Shown here in pieces: positions 25,939-34,956 of a stretch of 64,000 bases of DNA. The notes under the pieces are model-generated. The model made no database searches and was not told where the DNA came from. It saw nothing but the letters and a program-made list of their open reading frames with translations. The translations under genes and the position numbers were made by a program. Numbering within the stretch: the stretch's first letter is position 1; every line of letters starts with the position of its first letter. The DNA comes from JBEKTW01 sp049515655 (lineage in GTDB: Bacteria; Bacteroidota; Ignavibacteria; UBA10030; SZUA-254): the NCBI GenBank assembly GCA_049515655.1, contig JBEKTW010000002.1, forward strand, positions 1-64,000, written 5' to 3'.

Positions 25939-27789
25939 CTATCTATTTCTTTTCAATTTGAGTTGTCCGAATATATGAAGCAAGAGCAAACTAATGATCA
26001 AGATTATTTCCATACTTGCCGTGTTCTTCTTGGGTTCAGGGACATTAATATTCATTTCTCTAGTCTTCATTTGTTCAATATTCTTTTCTATTTCATTATC
26101 TGATTTATTGATGAGTCGCCCGAACATTTTCCAATCATCCGTTTTGTATAATTCATCAAATGTCTTGGAAGGAAGATTGGAAACCAGATTAAATGACTCT
26201 TGGCCAATAATTGTATTTATAAAATCATTGGCAACTGAAGGATTATTTTCACGGATAAAAACCGCGTACTTGTCACGAGAAGTATATTGCCAGCGATTTG
26301 TAAACACATTTTGAAGACCGGCGTGTTTTTCATACTCATTCCACATTTTGAATGCACCTACTTCTTCAGGGTGTGACCAAACTAGTGGATGCCCTGACAA
26401 GAGCGCTTCATTTATCGAATCGGCAATGCTTGCATAATTGTAGGGAGGTTGCCACAAATCAGCACCGTATTTTTGAAAAAGTAATTTTGACAATCGAGTG
26501 GCTGAATAGGTAGCCCATCCTTCAGATTCTGTACTCATCCATTTTTGATATGGGAATATTCCATACAAATGGGAATATTCGTGCAAAATTGCATTTACCG
26601 GGTCCGGGAATTGACAAGACAAATTAGGATTATTTAGAAATGCACTATCAAGAATGTCGTTTATCCATTCCTGCGATGAAAAGTTTCCTCTTATACCCTG
26701 TGGATAAATGGCATTAAAACCACCTTGTTCAATTCCATAAACTGTAATCCATTGAATATCCGGCGACACACCAAAATTATCACGGCTTGCCTGATTCGCT
26801 GCATTAAGTATTCTGGCAACCTGCGCTAATGCCTTATGAACCGATGTGTCATTATAATTGATTTGGATTCCTGATACAGTTTCTTGATACCTGATTGTCT
26901 CTGTACGATTTTCCCGAAATGCATTTCCATATTCGGGTGGGAAGAACGATGGCAAAAACAGACTCAAACAAATGCTTAACAGAGAAATAGCGCATAAGCT
27001 GATTACTCTTGGCTTCACACTGTAACTGCGTAATGAGATTGCCGCAAGGAGGAGAGCTACAAACGGAAGGAGAAAAGTAAACGTGCTGTCGGATACTGCA
27101 GCAAAAACAAAAAAGCACACAACGGAACTGGTAATCAGGACAGAAAATACACCTGCCCAAAAAGAACGCTTGGATGTATTTCGAAATGCAATAATCGAAA
27201 ATGCTTGAGTTAATCCCACCCCGGAAATAGTTCCGAATACAACGGATAAACCATCAGCATGGAAAGTCACATCTTCCAAAACACTGGATACCAACAGTAT
27301 GAGGATGACAAAAACCACACGCAACAACTTATGAAATGGATTAATGTTGATAATGCTATTCGCTGCAACAAAGGTCAGAATAAAGTACAACCAGCGCAAT
27401 AGCAGCATTTCATTGAACTGAAATCTGCAATAATATTCCTGCTTAAAAGTAAACAGACAAAATGCTGTAATCACCGGAAATGATAGGAACCACATGGCGT
27501 TCATAAGGCCACTTGTGAAATCAGCAAACAGCGGTTTGCTGATTTGCCCTTTTCGAAAGAGCAACAGAATAATCAGTATTGAAAGAAGTAATTCAGAAAA
27601 AAGGGGCTTTGAAAGAAAACCATTTCCAACAAAACTTCGAGTAATGAGAATTGATTGAACGTCGAATTTGTCACACACCATTACAATGATTCTATACAAT
27701 AGCAAAACGAATGTTATGACTAAAAATAGGCCCCTTGTTCTTTGGCGGGGTTGGACAGAATCTAATTGGAAAGTTTCAGTCCGTTCCAT
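25939..27789 (-). CDS. Polytopic membrane protein with C-terminal gluzincin-like metallopeptidase domain
   Basis: I do not recognise this 616-aa protein as a named family. Residues about 20-300 hold eight to nine hydrophobic helices. An extracytoplasmic domain (about 310-580) carries HEYSH (His403, Glu404, His407) and, 16 residues later, SEGWATY with Glu423, the pattern of an HExxH-plus-Glu zinc peptidase (gluzincin). A last hydrophobic segment (about 592-610) is C-terminal. The gene is visibly AT-rich against its surroundings and lies in the tRNA-Lys-linked segment, which suggests transfer. It has no operon partner. Confidence 0.7.
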   Translation of the reverse strand: MERTETFQLDSVQPRQRTRGLFLVITFVLLLYRIIVMVCDKFDVQSILITRSFVGNGFLSKPLFSELLLSILIILLLFRKGQISKPLFADFTSGLMNAMWFLSFPVITAFCLFTFKQEYYCRFQFNEMLLLRWLYFILTFVAANSIININPFHKLLRVVFVILILLVSSVLEDVTFHADGLSVVFGTISGVGLTQAFSIIAFRNTSKRSFWAGVFSVLITSSVVCFFVFAAVSDSTFTFLLPFVALLLAAISLRSYSVKPRVISLCAISLLSICLSLFLPSFFPPEYGNAFRENRTETIRYQETVSGIQINYNDTSVHKALAQVARILNAANQASRDNFGVSPDIQWITVYGIEQGGFNAIYPQGIRGNFSSQEWINDILDSAFLNNPNLSCQFPDPVNAILHEYSHLYGIFPYQKWMSTESEGWATYSATRLSKLLFQKYGADLWQPPYNYASIADSINEALLSGHPLVWSHPEEVGAFKMWNEYEKHAGLQNVFTNRWQYTSRDKYAVFIRENNPSVANDFINTIIGQESFNLVSNLPSKTFDELYKTDDWKMFGRLINKSDNEIEKNIEQMKTREMNINVPEPKKNTASMEIILIISLLLLHIFGQLKLKRNR

Positions 27790-28420
27790 AATCTTGTCTT
27801 TCTCTATTACAATGATGATTGTAAAAGTAGGTTGTTTGTTCTGTTGTTAAACGCAGTCTATGTCGTGGTACCAACCTGAGATAAGCATCAAGATACCGGT
27901 GATCACCATGAGGCTCATTTGCCTTGGCAAATGCGCGTGTACCCGTTTGCCGCGTGTCGTTTTCATCGATTGTCAATTTTTCCAGCCACTACTGAAATCC
28001 GAAGGCGAAGATGGGAAGAACAAACTGCCACTTACACCGAAATAATCTTGGAGTTCTTCTGATAGACTAGCTTGATGATCTATCAAGCGCGAAAAGTTGC
28101 GCTGAGGTAGTGATGCAGTTGATGTTTGGTACGTGCTGTCTGAGGGTGTCGTGATTCTCACTTTCTGATCTATTTACTCCGTGAGTGAAAATGGCACATG
28201 ACTTTTTAGGGAATAATAGTTGGATTTGAAAGAATCCACCTTGAGACATTTCCAGCTTATCTCTGACACGCGATACTTACAGAATTGCTCTCGCTCCTAT
28301 TCATTCAGGAAATTCTCTCATTCCGTGAATCCTGATTCTGACTATCTTTGGGGTCGAACAAGCTGTAGAAATCAAATATTGAAAACACTAAGAATAAGGA
28401 ACGGGAAACACTTTTCATGG
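27790..28420. other. Gene-free, AT-rich stretch
   Basis: About 630 bp between the membrane metallopeptidase and the DUF169 gene. Short frames exist on both strands but none has a recognisable domain, codon pattern or ribosome site. It may be decayed accessory DNA. Confidence 0.6.
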
Positions 28421-29074
28421 CTATGTCCCTTTTCCAAGATTTTCAACGATTTCAGGTAATAGCTCTGCCGGGATCGCAATGAAAATATCCTCATCTTTGA
28501 GTTTCATATACTTTCTTGCGCCGGCGTCACCTAAGCTATAAACAACTTCGCCGGTCAAAAAAGGAGCAGCGACAACTGCAGAACATATCGGGGGGCCCGT
28601 CAATCCCGTTGTCCTCTTCCCGGATTCGTATGCAAATGCCTCTGCTATTTGCATCCCTTGCTTTGCATTGCAGATAAGAACGACAACGTCCGGCTCGAAT
28701 TTTGCCTTCTCTAAGGGAGAAAATGAGAGCGCTCGAACTGTCCCAAATTCTATTCTCGGATTCGAGTTGAGAAACCTCCTCGCTGCTCTCTTGGAGCCGA
28801 AGAGTCCCAATTTAACGAGGAACTCTCCTGTCTTTCGGCTTTCGCTCATCATTCTCAATCCACAGCTACTGGCTCCGCCATCACACTCGTGGCACTCAGA
28901 AACTGTATAGAACGATTCACCTTCAAGCCGTACTCTATCGAGCATCTCACACAGTCTCGCCCTGCCCTGCATCTTTTCGACGCCTTCGGGGGCTTCGGTG
29001 GAGAAAGAAATAGCGATCGGGGAGCTTTCGAGTCCCAACGTCTTCTTCATTCTATCCGATAGTCCGGTATACAT
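28421..29074 (-). CDS. DUF169 family protein
   Basis: A 217-aa cytosolic protein of the DUF169 family, whose members occur mostly in archaea and anaerobic bacteria and have no assigned reaction. It has the family's PIAISFS start and a Cys-rich patch, LCEML...SECHECDGGASSCG, a possible metal or Fe-S site. The later segment is DVVVLICNAKQGMQIAEAFAYESG and a Gly-rich TGLTGPPICSA. No operon partner: non-coding stretches lie on both sides. Confidence 0.82.
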   Translation of the reverse strand: MYTGLSDRMKKTLGLESSPIAISFSTEAPEGVEKMQGRARLCEMLDRVRLEGESFYTVSECHECDGGASSCGLRMMSESRKTGEFLVKLGLFGSKRAARRFLNSNPRIEFGTVRALSFSPLEKAKFEPDVVVLICNAKQGMQIAEAFAYESGKRTTGLTGPPICSAVVAAPFLTGEVVYSLGDAGARKYMKLKDEDIFIAIPAELLPEIVENLGKGT

Positions 29075-29572
29075 CTGGATTCACCTTGACTGTTTGTTAT
29101 TATTTGCCAATATTACTTCTCGGCTGTTTCCGTTTCTTCTCCATGAATGCATAGTTTGCACTATGCCCAGCAAATTTAGCACTAATTTCCATTGTTCTCA
29201 AATCCATGATATCGAAGTATGGATCGAAAAGACCTCTCAGCTCGTCCACGGCGGAATTGATTGTGAGATGACTTCTCTACTTTCTTGGCCCTACGATGCG
29301 TGGATGTTCATTTAACTCAAGAGCGGCGAATGTCGTTGATGTCCATTTTGAATGCCGAACAAGGCGTGTTGAAACTGATGGTAAGTGCACGAAATCCCGT
29401 ACCTGTAATGTACTTGGCAAATATACAAAGGATTCTGTAGAGTGTCAACAGGGGAAAATCGGAAGCAGCTCGGGGAAGGGATCCCTTTGGGATGTGTCAA
29501 CAAGACGGGGGAAAATCGCATGCCAACCCATCTATGGTACCATGAGCCGACATGATCATAGACGACGAACAA
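29075..29572. other. Gene-free stretch
   Basis: About 500 bp with no convincing coding frame, RNA or repeat. It separates DUF169 from the sugar nucleotidyltransferase gene. Confidence 0.6.
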
Positions 29573-30565
29573 CTAAAGGTATGATATTGACGGCACTCCG
29601 TATTCATGTAACTTCAGATTGAGCCGTTCAATATCCGACAATATCCGGTGTTCGTTTCCCCAATCGCTCCAATTAGTATCTGATACTTCCATCACACATA
29701 ATTGATCAGCGCATGATTCCAGAATTACCTTAGAGAAGTTGATCGAAGGCAACAACGGATAAATTTCATTTAGAATGGATTCTCTCTCTGACGGATTATA
29801 CAGTGATATCGTATGGTATAATTGGTCGAAAATTTCGGGAACGACATTTTGAAATTGTAACAAAAACGTTCTAATATGTCCAACAAGAACAAGCGTATTC
29901 CATAAACATCCATTCTGGAATAAGACTTCAGCTTTTGATTGGTCGGGTTTTTCCCAAAATTTCTTGACTTGATGAATCTTCACATTCCAAGGATTGTCGA
30001 CGACTTCTCCCTTTTCTATCCAGCCATACTCCGGCTCAACTTTCGATGGGGAAATCCCAAGCAACATGATCGAATCCCGATGATCACTGACAAAGTGGAA
30101 CGCGCGCGCCACGTATCGCATGAACTCTTTCTCGCCAAAAATGAAGTGGTCGGAGGGGAAAATAGCAACGAGAGCATCCGGGTTTCGATGATAAATATGC
30201 AGCAGGGGCAACAGGATGCCATTGGCAGTCCCCCGGTCACACGGTTGAACAAGAATATTCTCCGGCGCAAGACCAGTGAGCTGTTCTTGCACAAATTCCA
30301 AATGGTGGGGATTGACAATAGCCAGGATCTGCCGGGAGGGTATGAACGATTTTATCCGATCCAGCGTGTGTTGAAGCATAGAACGCGTGCCCACAATCGA
30401 GCAATACTGCTTCGGACGTTCCACACCATACAGCTTTGCAACCAACGGTTGAAGTCGAGTTCCTTCCCCTCCTGAAAGAATGAGACCCCAAGTATTCTGA
30501 TTGTTCTTGAATAGATCAGATCCCACCTGTAAATTCATCGCATCCGTCGATTTGTATTTTGTCAT
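29573..30565 (-). CDS. Sugar-phosphate (mannose-1-phosphate-type) nucleotidyltransferase
   Basis: A 330-aa GT-A fold nucleotidyltransferase. It begins WGLILSGGEGTRLQPL, then ERPKQYCSIVGTRSMLQHTLDR, and has FPSDHFIF, the family pattern of GDP-mannose pyrophosphorylases (FPSDH). Later EYGWIEKGE and KFWEKPD fit that group. It lacks the C-terminal isomerase-like domain of bifunctional ManC, so only GTP:mannose-1-phosphate transfer is expected, if the sugar is mannose. It probably feeds polysaccharide or glycoconjugate synthesis. No partner gene adjoins. Confidence 0.82.
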   Translation of the reverse strand: MTKYKSTDAMNLQVGSDLFKNNQNTWGLILSGGEGTRLQPLVAKLYGVERPKQYCSIVGTRSMLQHTLDRIKSFIPSRQILAIVNPHHLEFVQEQLTGLAPENILVQPCDRGTANGILLPLLHIYHRNPDALVAIFPSDHFIFGEKEFMRYVARAFHFVSDHRDSIMLLGISPSKVEPEYGWIEKGEVVDNPWNVKIHQVKKFWEKPDQSKAEVLFQNGCLWNTLVLVGHIRTFLLQFQNVVPEIFDQLYHTISLYNPSERESILNEIYPLLPSINFSKVILESCADQLCVMEVSDTNWSDWGNEHRILSDIERLNLKLHEYGVPSISYL

Positions 30566-30894
30566 AGATTATTTTTCGGTCAAGCGAAATGGCAACCGAA
30601 CGTGCCATGGGATAGAAAAGCAGCGTGAATGTAATCGAGGTAGGCTTACAACGAATGCTGTTTTACGTAACGACCCCTGCGAGCCTATGAGAGCCTTCGC
30701 CCTTGTAATGATGGCGAGTACAGTGGTTCAATAATTACCATATCAATATCGACCTTTTCTATGCCAATAACAAGACATTTATCTTATTTATTATTGACAT
30801 TAGAGTGTTATTCTGATATTGTGGCACGTGTATAATAAACGCCAACAAAGGTCAAATTCTCATAAGAAATGGATCAAAACAATGTTGGATGTTC
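30566..30894. other. Gene-free stretch before dispersed repeat A
   Basis: About 330 bp, AT-rich, with no gene-like frame. A promoter for the nucleotidyltransferase on the minus strand is expected here but not identified. Confidence 0.5.
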
Positions 30895-31165
30895 GAGATC
30901 CTAGGCACGAAATCATAGATAAATTCGAAACACGAACTCATACTCAAATTCTAAGCACGAAATCCGAAATCTTAAACAAAATTAAAATCCTAATACCCAA
31001 ATTCAAAACACCCCATGGTTACTCGTTTAGATGCTGACCAAAAGAATGTCGGCAGGACGAGACGAGCGTTAGAATGCCAATACGGTTTAGAGTTTAGATA
31101 TTAGAGTTTGGGATTTGTTTAGGATTTAGATATTCGGATTTAAGATTTTTCACTAAGAATTATAG
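30895..31165 (+). repeat. Dispersed AT-rich repeat, copy A
   Basis: Bases 30895-31148 align without gaps to 44634-44887 with roughly 11 mismatches in 254. The ends are in part inverted repeats of each other (CCGAAATCTTAAACAAA near 30969 against the ATTTGTTTAGGATTT region near 31113). The last part, TTTTTCACTAAGAATTATAG, also matches copy C in reverse complement. It codes for nothing and sits between genes, 12 bp from the propeller gene stop. MITE-like non-coding family is the best description. Confidence 0.88.
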
Positions 31166-31177
31166 CCCTGCGCAGTG

Positions 31178-32203
31178 TTATCGACCGAGAATCAATATGG
31201 TAAAACTGCCGGGGACCATCGGAGGTCGTGGCCGAGGATTGTCCTTTGTCGGTTCGGGGGCCTTTCCGAATTCTGCGGCGGCAAGATAAATCCGATGCGT
31301 CTTTGGGTCGAGCGCCATTGTCCGGGCGCTTTGCTGTGTCTTTACGTTTTCAAGAACTGTGTAGGTGTCGCGCTCTTCTTCAAGGACGACTGTGAGTGTT
31401 CCGTCGCGGCCATTTGAACTGAATACAAAATGATTTCCGGGGTCGTATGCGGCTGCGTCGGGTCCTTCACCGATGGGAATATCTGCGACGACCTTACCAG
31501 CTTCATAATCCGAAACGATCATCTTCTTGTTCCCCGCCACGGAATAAAGCCTGTGATGATTACGGTCGATCGCCAAGCCGGAAGCTTCTTCTCCGGGAGC
31601 GATGGACCAGGTTTTGAGAACCTTCAGAGTCTTCGCGTTGAAAGAGGTAATGGTGCTCTTGTCTTCGATGTTCACATAGATATTGCCCCTTCCATCTGCC
31701 TGAGCGAATTCCGGTTTTCCATCGAGTGGAACCGTACCGACGATTGAATCCCAGGCAGCATCAATAGCTGTCGCGTCAGAGCTCCTTCCGTTGAACGTGA
31801 AGACGCGTTTCGATGCATCGTCGTAAATGATAGCGTCAGGATTCAGACCTTTGATTTTTATGACTTTGATCGTCTTGAAAGTCTTCACATCGAATACCGT
31901 AACGGCAGAGTCTCTCCCGTCGCTGATATACCCCTTGCCGAATTCGTGAGCCAAGGCGATCCCATGGACTCCATTCGTGTTGGGAATATCGGCAGCAAGT
32001 GTTCTTTTTTCCATATCCATGACTTGCACGTGCGTGCCGCGCGATACGAAGAGCATTCCGGTCACAGGGTCGGCGTTCAGGTAATCCCAGCCACCCTCTC
32101 CGCCGAGCTTCACTTTATCGATAATTTTGTACCCCGACACTTGTGCACAGGCTGCACCGATCGACACGAGAAGAATGACGAGAGCTGCAATGGTTTTCCG
32201 CAT
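31178..32203 (-). CDS. YncE-like beta-propeller protein
   Basis: A 341-aa exported propeller. Signal peptide ALVILLVSIGAACAQ precedes repeated blades of the 40-residue YVTN/YncE type: FVSRGTHVQVMDMEKRTL, KGYISDGRDSAVTVFDVKTF, and YDDASKRVFTFNGRS among others. It ends with a Pro-rich tail and TILILGR. The ATG at 32203 gives a clean signal peptide; upstream residues are unsupported. Such proteins are often in the periplasm. Copy A of the dispersed repeat lies just downstream. Confidence 0.88.
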   Translation of the reverse strand: MRKTIAALVILLVSIGAACAQVSGYKIIDKVKLGGEGGWDYLNADPVTGMLFVSRGTHVQVMDMEKRTLAADIPNTNGVHGIALAHEFGKGYISDGRDSAVTVFDVKTFKTIKVIKIKGLNPDAIIYDDASKRVFTFNGRSSDATAIDAAWDSIVGTVPLDGKPEFAQADGRGNIYVNIEDKSTITSFNAKTLKVLKTWSIAPGEEASGLAIDRNHHRLYSVAGNKKMIVSDYEAGKVVADIPIGEGPDAAAYDPGNHFVFSSNGRDGTLTVVLEEERDTYTVLENVKTQQSARTMALDPKTHRIYLAAAEFGKAPEPTKDNPRPRPPMVPGSFTILILGR

Positions 32204-32275
32204 AGGGAGCCTTTCTCTGGTTGTGGAGGAATTGTAGTAATAAAGATAGTGATAAAAACTCGCTATTAAAAACAT

Positions 32276-34063
32276 TTACTTCTTTTTTCCCGGAGATTGC
32301 CGGTTTATTGGTTCCTGCCTCACAGGTTGCTGCGCTTGAGGACGAGGAGCCGGCTGAGGTTGCGGTCGTACGGTCGGTTGAGTTTGCTGCCAAACATCCC
32401 TGTGATATTCCTGGGCTTTGTTTATATTATTAAAATTGTAAGCAGGTGGCGCGGATGTCTGTCGTGGATTCGCAACAGGTTGTTGCACCGGATTAGCAAT
32501 TCTTGCAGGCGGCGGCGCGGGCGTTTGTCTTGGATTCACAACCGGTTGTTGCACCGGATTAGCAGTTCTTACAGGCGGTGGCGCGGGCGTTTGTCTTGGA
32601 TTCACAACCGGTTGTTGCACCGGATTAGCAGTTCTTACAGGGGGAGGCGCGGACGTTTGTCTTGGATTCGTAACGGGCTGTTGCACGAGTCTGCCAATTT
32701 TTACGGCCGGTAGTTTTGTCGGTGGTTGTATGACAGTCGGCATGTTTTGACGCTGGTCATCTCTCTCCATCCTGGTTCTTTGATCGGCATTCAGGGATGG
32801 AAACTTAGATCTGTTGTTTTGAAAATACTGATCCCTCACCGCCGGAGAAACAGGTTTCCCCCCTGTTTGTTTTCGGACATCCATGTTTAGTTGGCCAACC
32901 TGCTGTATGATCTCAGTCCTTTTTGAATTATTGTTGACAAAATCTTTAGGTAAATAATTTCTGTTATCACGGACCCAAGTATGCACAATAGTTGCGTTGC
33001 CGCTAGCCGATCTCCGTGGCCCGTAATAATGGTTTATGTACGCGTTGGCCAGGTTAGGATAATGATGCCAGTGTTCAGGTTGGTAAAAATACCAGTTGGT
33101 AAAGTAGTGTGAAGGAGAACCTATGACCACTATTCTTCCGGATCTATCATGATAAAATCCGCAATCAAACCAGTAGGGATAAGGATACCAATAACTGTAT
33201 GGATACCAAGTAGGATATCCGAACCAGTAAGAATAAGGATTGCAGGTGTAATTTGATACTTCATCCGGATCCGGTGACGTATTGACCTCCTCCTGTGTAT
33301 ACCCATTTTCGGTAGCGTAATCAGTGGCGGCATTCTTTAAATCATTCGCTTCATCCGGGTTTTGTTCAATACTCTGTTTCCATGCTTCCGCGTCTTCAGC
33401 ATTCTGTCTGGTCTCAGCGAGATTTAAAGAGTCGGCTCTGTGTATTACTCCCTGTGGATTTCGTCTGAAATGATCGCCCACCCGTACTGTAAGGCTGAGA
33501 TGATCATTCAAAAGGCTTATTATTTCAGGAAACTGGATGATGTCCCTCAATGCTTCTTGCGCATCCGGAGGATAATCCGCGATGATCTGTCCAAATTGGG
33601 CATCCGTTTGCGCCTGAATCTCGTCCATCTTTTGAATCTGGTCGTAATACTCCGTTCCATACTTCAATGCCGTTTCATGAATATCCGCGGGATAGTCGAT
33701 AACAATGGCGTTGATCTGGTCTGCGGATTTTTTACCTCCCTGTGCCAGCTTTGAAATCAAGCCGGGATACCTGCTCAAACTCCAGAAATCTTCCTGTTCA
33801 TTCTTGGAATAACTACTGATGAGATTAGCGAAATCGTTGCTCGAATTTTTCTGTAAGCTTGCTATGCTAACGATGGCCGCAGGGTATTCACAGGCCTCAA
33901 AAATATGGAGGCGGATAGTGTCAGGATACATCACCAATGCGTCCACAGCCGCTGAATCTTCTTTCATTAAGTGTTTCGGCGTCAGATTTTGTTGCTGGGC
34001 AACTGCCGTGGTAGTAGCAACACCGATGACGAAACTACACAGCGTGATAATCAAGGATTTCAT
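32276..34063 (-). CDS. DUF3300-like exported protein with aromatic-rich centre and proline repeats
   Basis: A 595-aa exported protein. After a signal peptide (ending VATTTAVAQ), residues about 30-215 show the DUF3300 pattern: ALVMYPDTIRLHIFEACEYPAAI and related blocks such as IIADYPPDAQEALRDIIQFP. Residues about 285-315 are an extreme Tyr/Trp/Pro run (YSYWFGYPTW). After a charged part, four 22-residue units of the type NPVQQPVVNPRQTPAPP follow (about 450-540), then a Gln/Pro tail. It is likely a surface or cell-wall-contacting protein. The function is unknown. Confidence 0.8.
   Translation of the reverse strand: MKSLIITLCSFVIGVATTTAVAQQQNLTPKHLMKEDSAAVDALVMYPDTIRLHIFEACEYPAAIVSIASLQKNSSNDFANLISSYSKNEQEDFWSLSRYPGLISKLAQGGKKSADQINAIVIDYPADIHETALKYGTEYYDQIQKMDEIQAQTDAQFGQIIADYPPDAQEALRDIIQFPEIISLLNDHLSLTVRVGDHFRRNPQGVIHRADSLNLAETRQNAEDAEAWKQSIEQNPDEANDLKNAATDYATENGYTQEEVNTSPDPDEVSNYTCNPYSYWFGYPTWYPYSYWYPYPYWFDCGFYHDRSGRIVVIGSPSHYFTNWYFYQPEHWHHYPNLANAYINHYYGPRRSASGNATIVHTWVRDNRNYLPKDFVNNNSKRTEIIQQVGQLNMDVRKQTGGKPVSPAVRDQYFQNNRSKFPSLNADQRTRMERDDQRQNMPTVIQPPTKLPAVKIGRLVQQPVTNPRQTSAPPPVRTANPVQQPVVNPRQTPAPPPVRTANPVQQPVVNPRQTPAPPPARIANPVQQPVANPRQTSAPPAYNFNNINKAQEYHRDVWQQTQPTVRPQPQPAPRPQAQQPVRQEPINRQSPGKKK
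32445..32708 (-). repeat. Four 66-bp tandem units within the DUF3300-like gene
   Basis: Starts at 32445, 32511, 32577 and 32643 give a 66-bp period coding for 22 residues rich in Pro, Gln, Val and Asn. The second and third units are almost identical, while the outer two are more diverged. Such arrays vary in copy number by slippage. Confidence 0.92.
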
Positions 34064-34326
34064 TTTTGCATTCTCCCGATCTAATAATGTGACGGATGAC
34101 CCTTTAGTTACTAATAAATTAACTCAAGAAGGGGCCAAAAGCAAGTGATAATGATGCACGGTAAGGTATGGTTTTCAGGAGAAGGTGTCAAACAGCGAAT
34201 GATCGGCAATATGTTACAAGGGATGGAATGGAAGAAAGCCTCGAGGAATGATCTACAGAAACAAATCGCGCCTGTGAGTGATGGGTGAACGTCAGCTTGA
34301 GGTCGTAGTTAGGCGGCACATTACTG

Positions 34327-34848
34327 TTACTCCACCAAAATACCTGCGGCTTTCAATGCGTCATGAATTCTCCGATCATTTCTAAAATCAGGTTGTGGGC
34401 AAGTCGACTCTCGCTGAATTTGATAAGGTGATGGCAAGATCACGTCAATATATGCAACTTGTGGAATCGATGATGAATAAGCCCACCAAAATGCTCCTAG
34501 ATAGATCCGTTCATTATCCACAGTTACCACGAAAGGCACACCAAAGGATTTGCCTCTTAACGTACTCATACGCTTGAACACAGAATCAAGGGTTGGTTGC
34601 AGAGTGAAGGAGTGCGTGGACCACCAGTATGACTTGATATCATCTTGCCTGACCAATGGTTCTGAAGCAAGTACTAAACTATCCTGCGACATATTCCATG
34701 CGGCATATCCCGTAATAGTCGTATCGCTGAGAAGATAAATAGCAAATTGGGGGGTGGATGGAGTAGATTGGGTGGTTTTCTCTTTGCACCCAAAGAGAAG
34801 CAACGAACTCAGTATTAAGTACGAAAGCATTGCTTTCATAGAATTCAT
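34327..34848 (-). CDS. Lipoprotein, unknown function
   Basis: A 173-aa lipoprotein with the lipobox LLLFGC (Cys21), then a Ser/Thr/Gln linker and a domain I do not recognise: FAIYLLSDTTITGYAAWN, SYWWSTHSFTLQPTLDSVFKRM and VVTVDNERIYLGAFWW. The pattern hints at strand-rich structure. The ATG at 34848 has AAAGAG just upstream. It follows the other lipoprotein gene by about 108 bp, and the two may be an old pair. Confidence 0.72.
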   Translation of the reverse strand: MNSMKAMLSYLILSSLLLFGCKEKTTQSTPSTPQFAIYLLSDTTITGYAAWNMSQDSLVLASEPLVRQDDIKSYWWSTHSFTLQPTLDSVFKRMSTLRGKSFGVPFVVTVDNERIYLGAFWWAYSSSIPQVAYIDVILPSPYQIQRESTCPQPDFRNDRRIHDALKAAGILVE

Positions 34849-34956
34849 TCTGCTCTTTTTAGAGTAAGCATACAAAAATATGTTGAAGAAGTTGTTTAAT
34901 GTCAAGGAAGTTAAATTTGTTCTCACTGACAAGCCCTGCGTTACTTTACATCGCTG

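Noticed and set aside
32445..32708. Non-coding minisatellite
   Set aside because: The 66-bp period is in frame and belongs to the proline-repeat region of a long gene.
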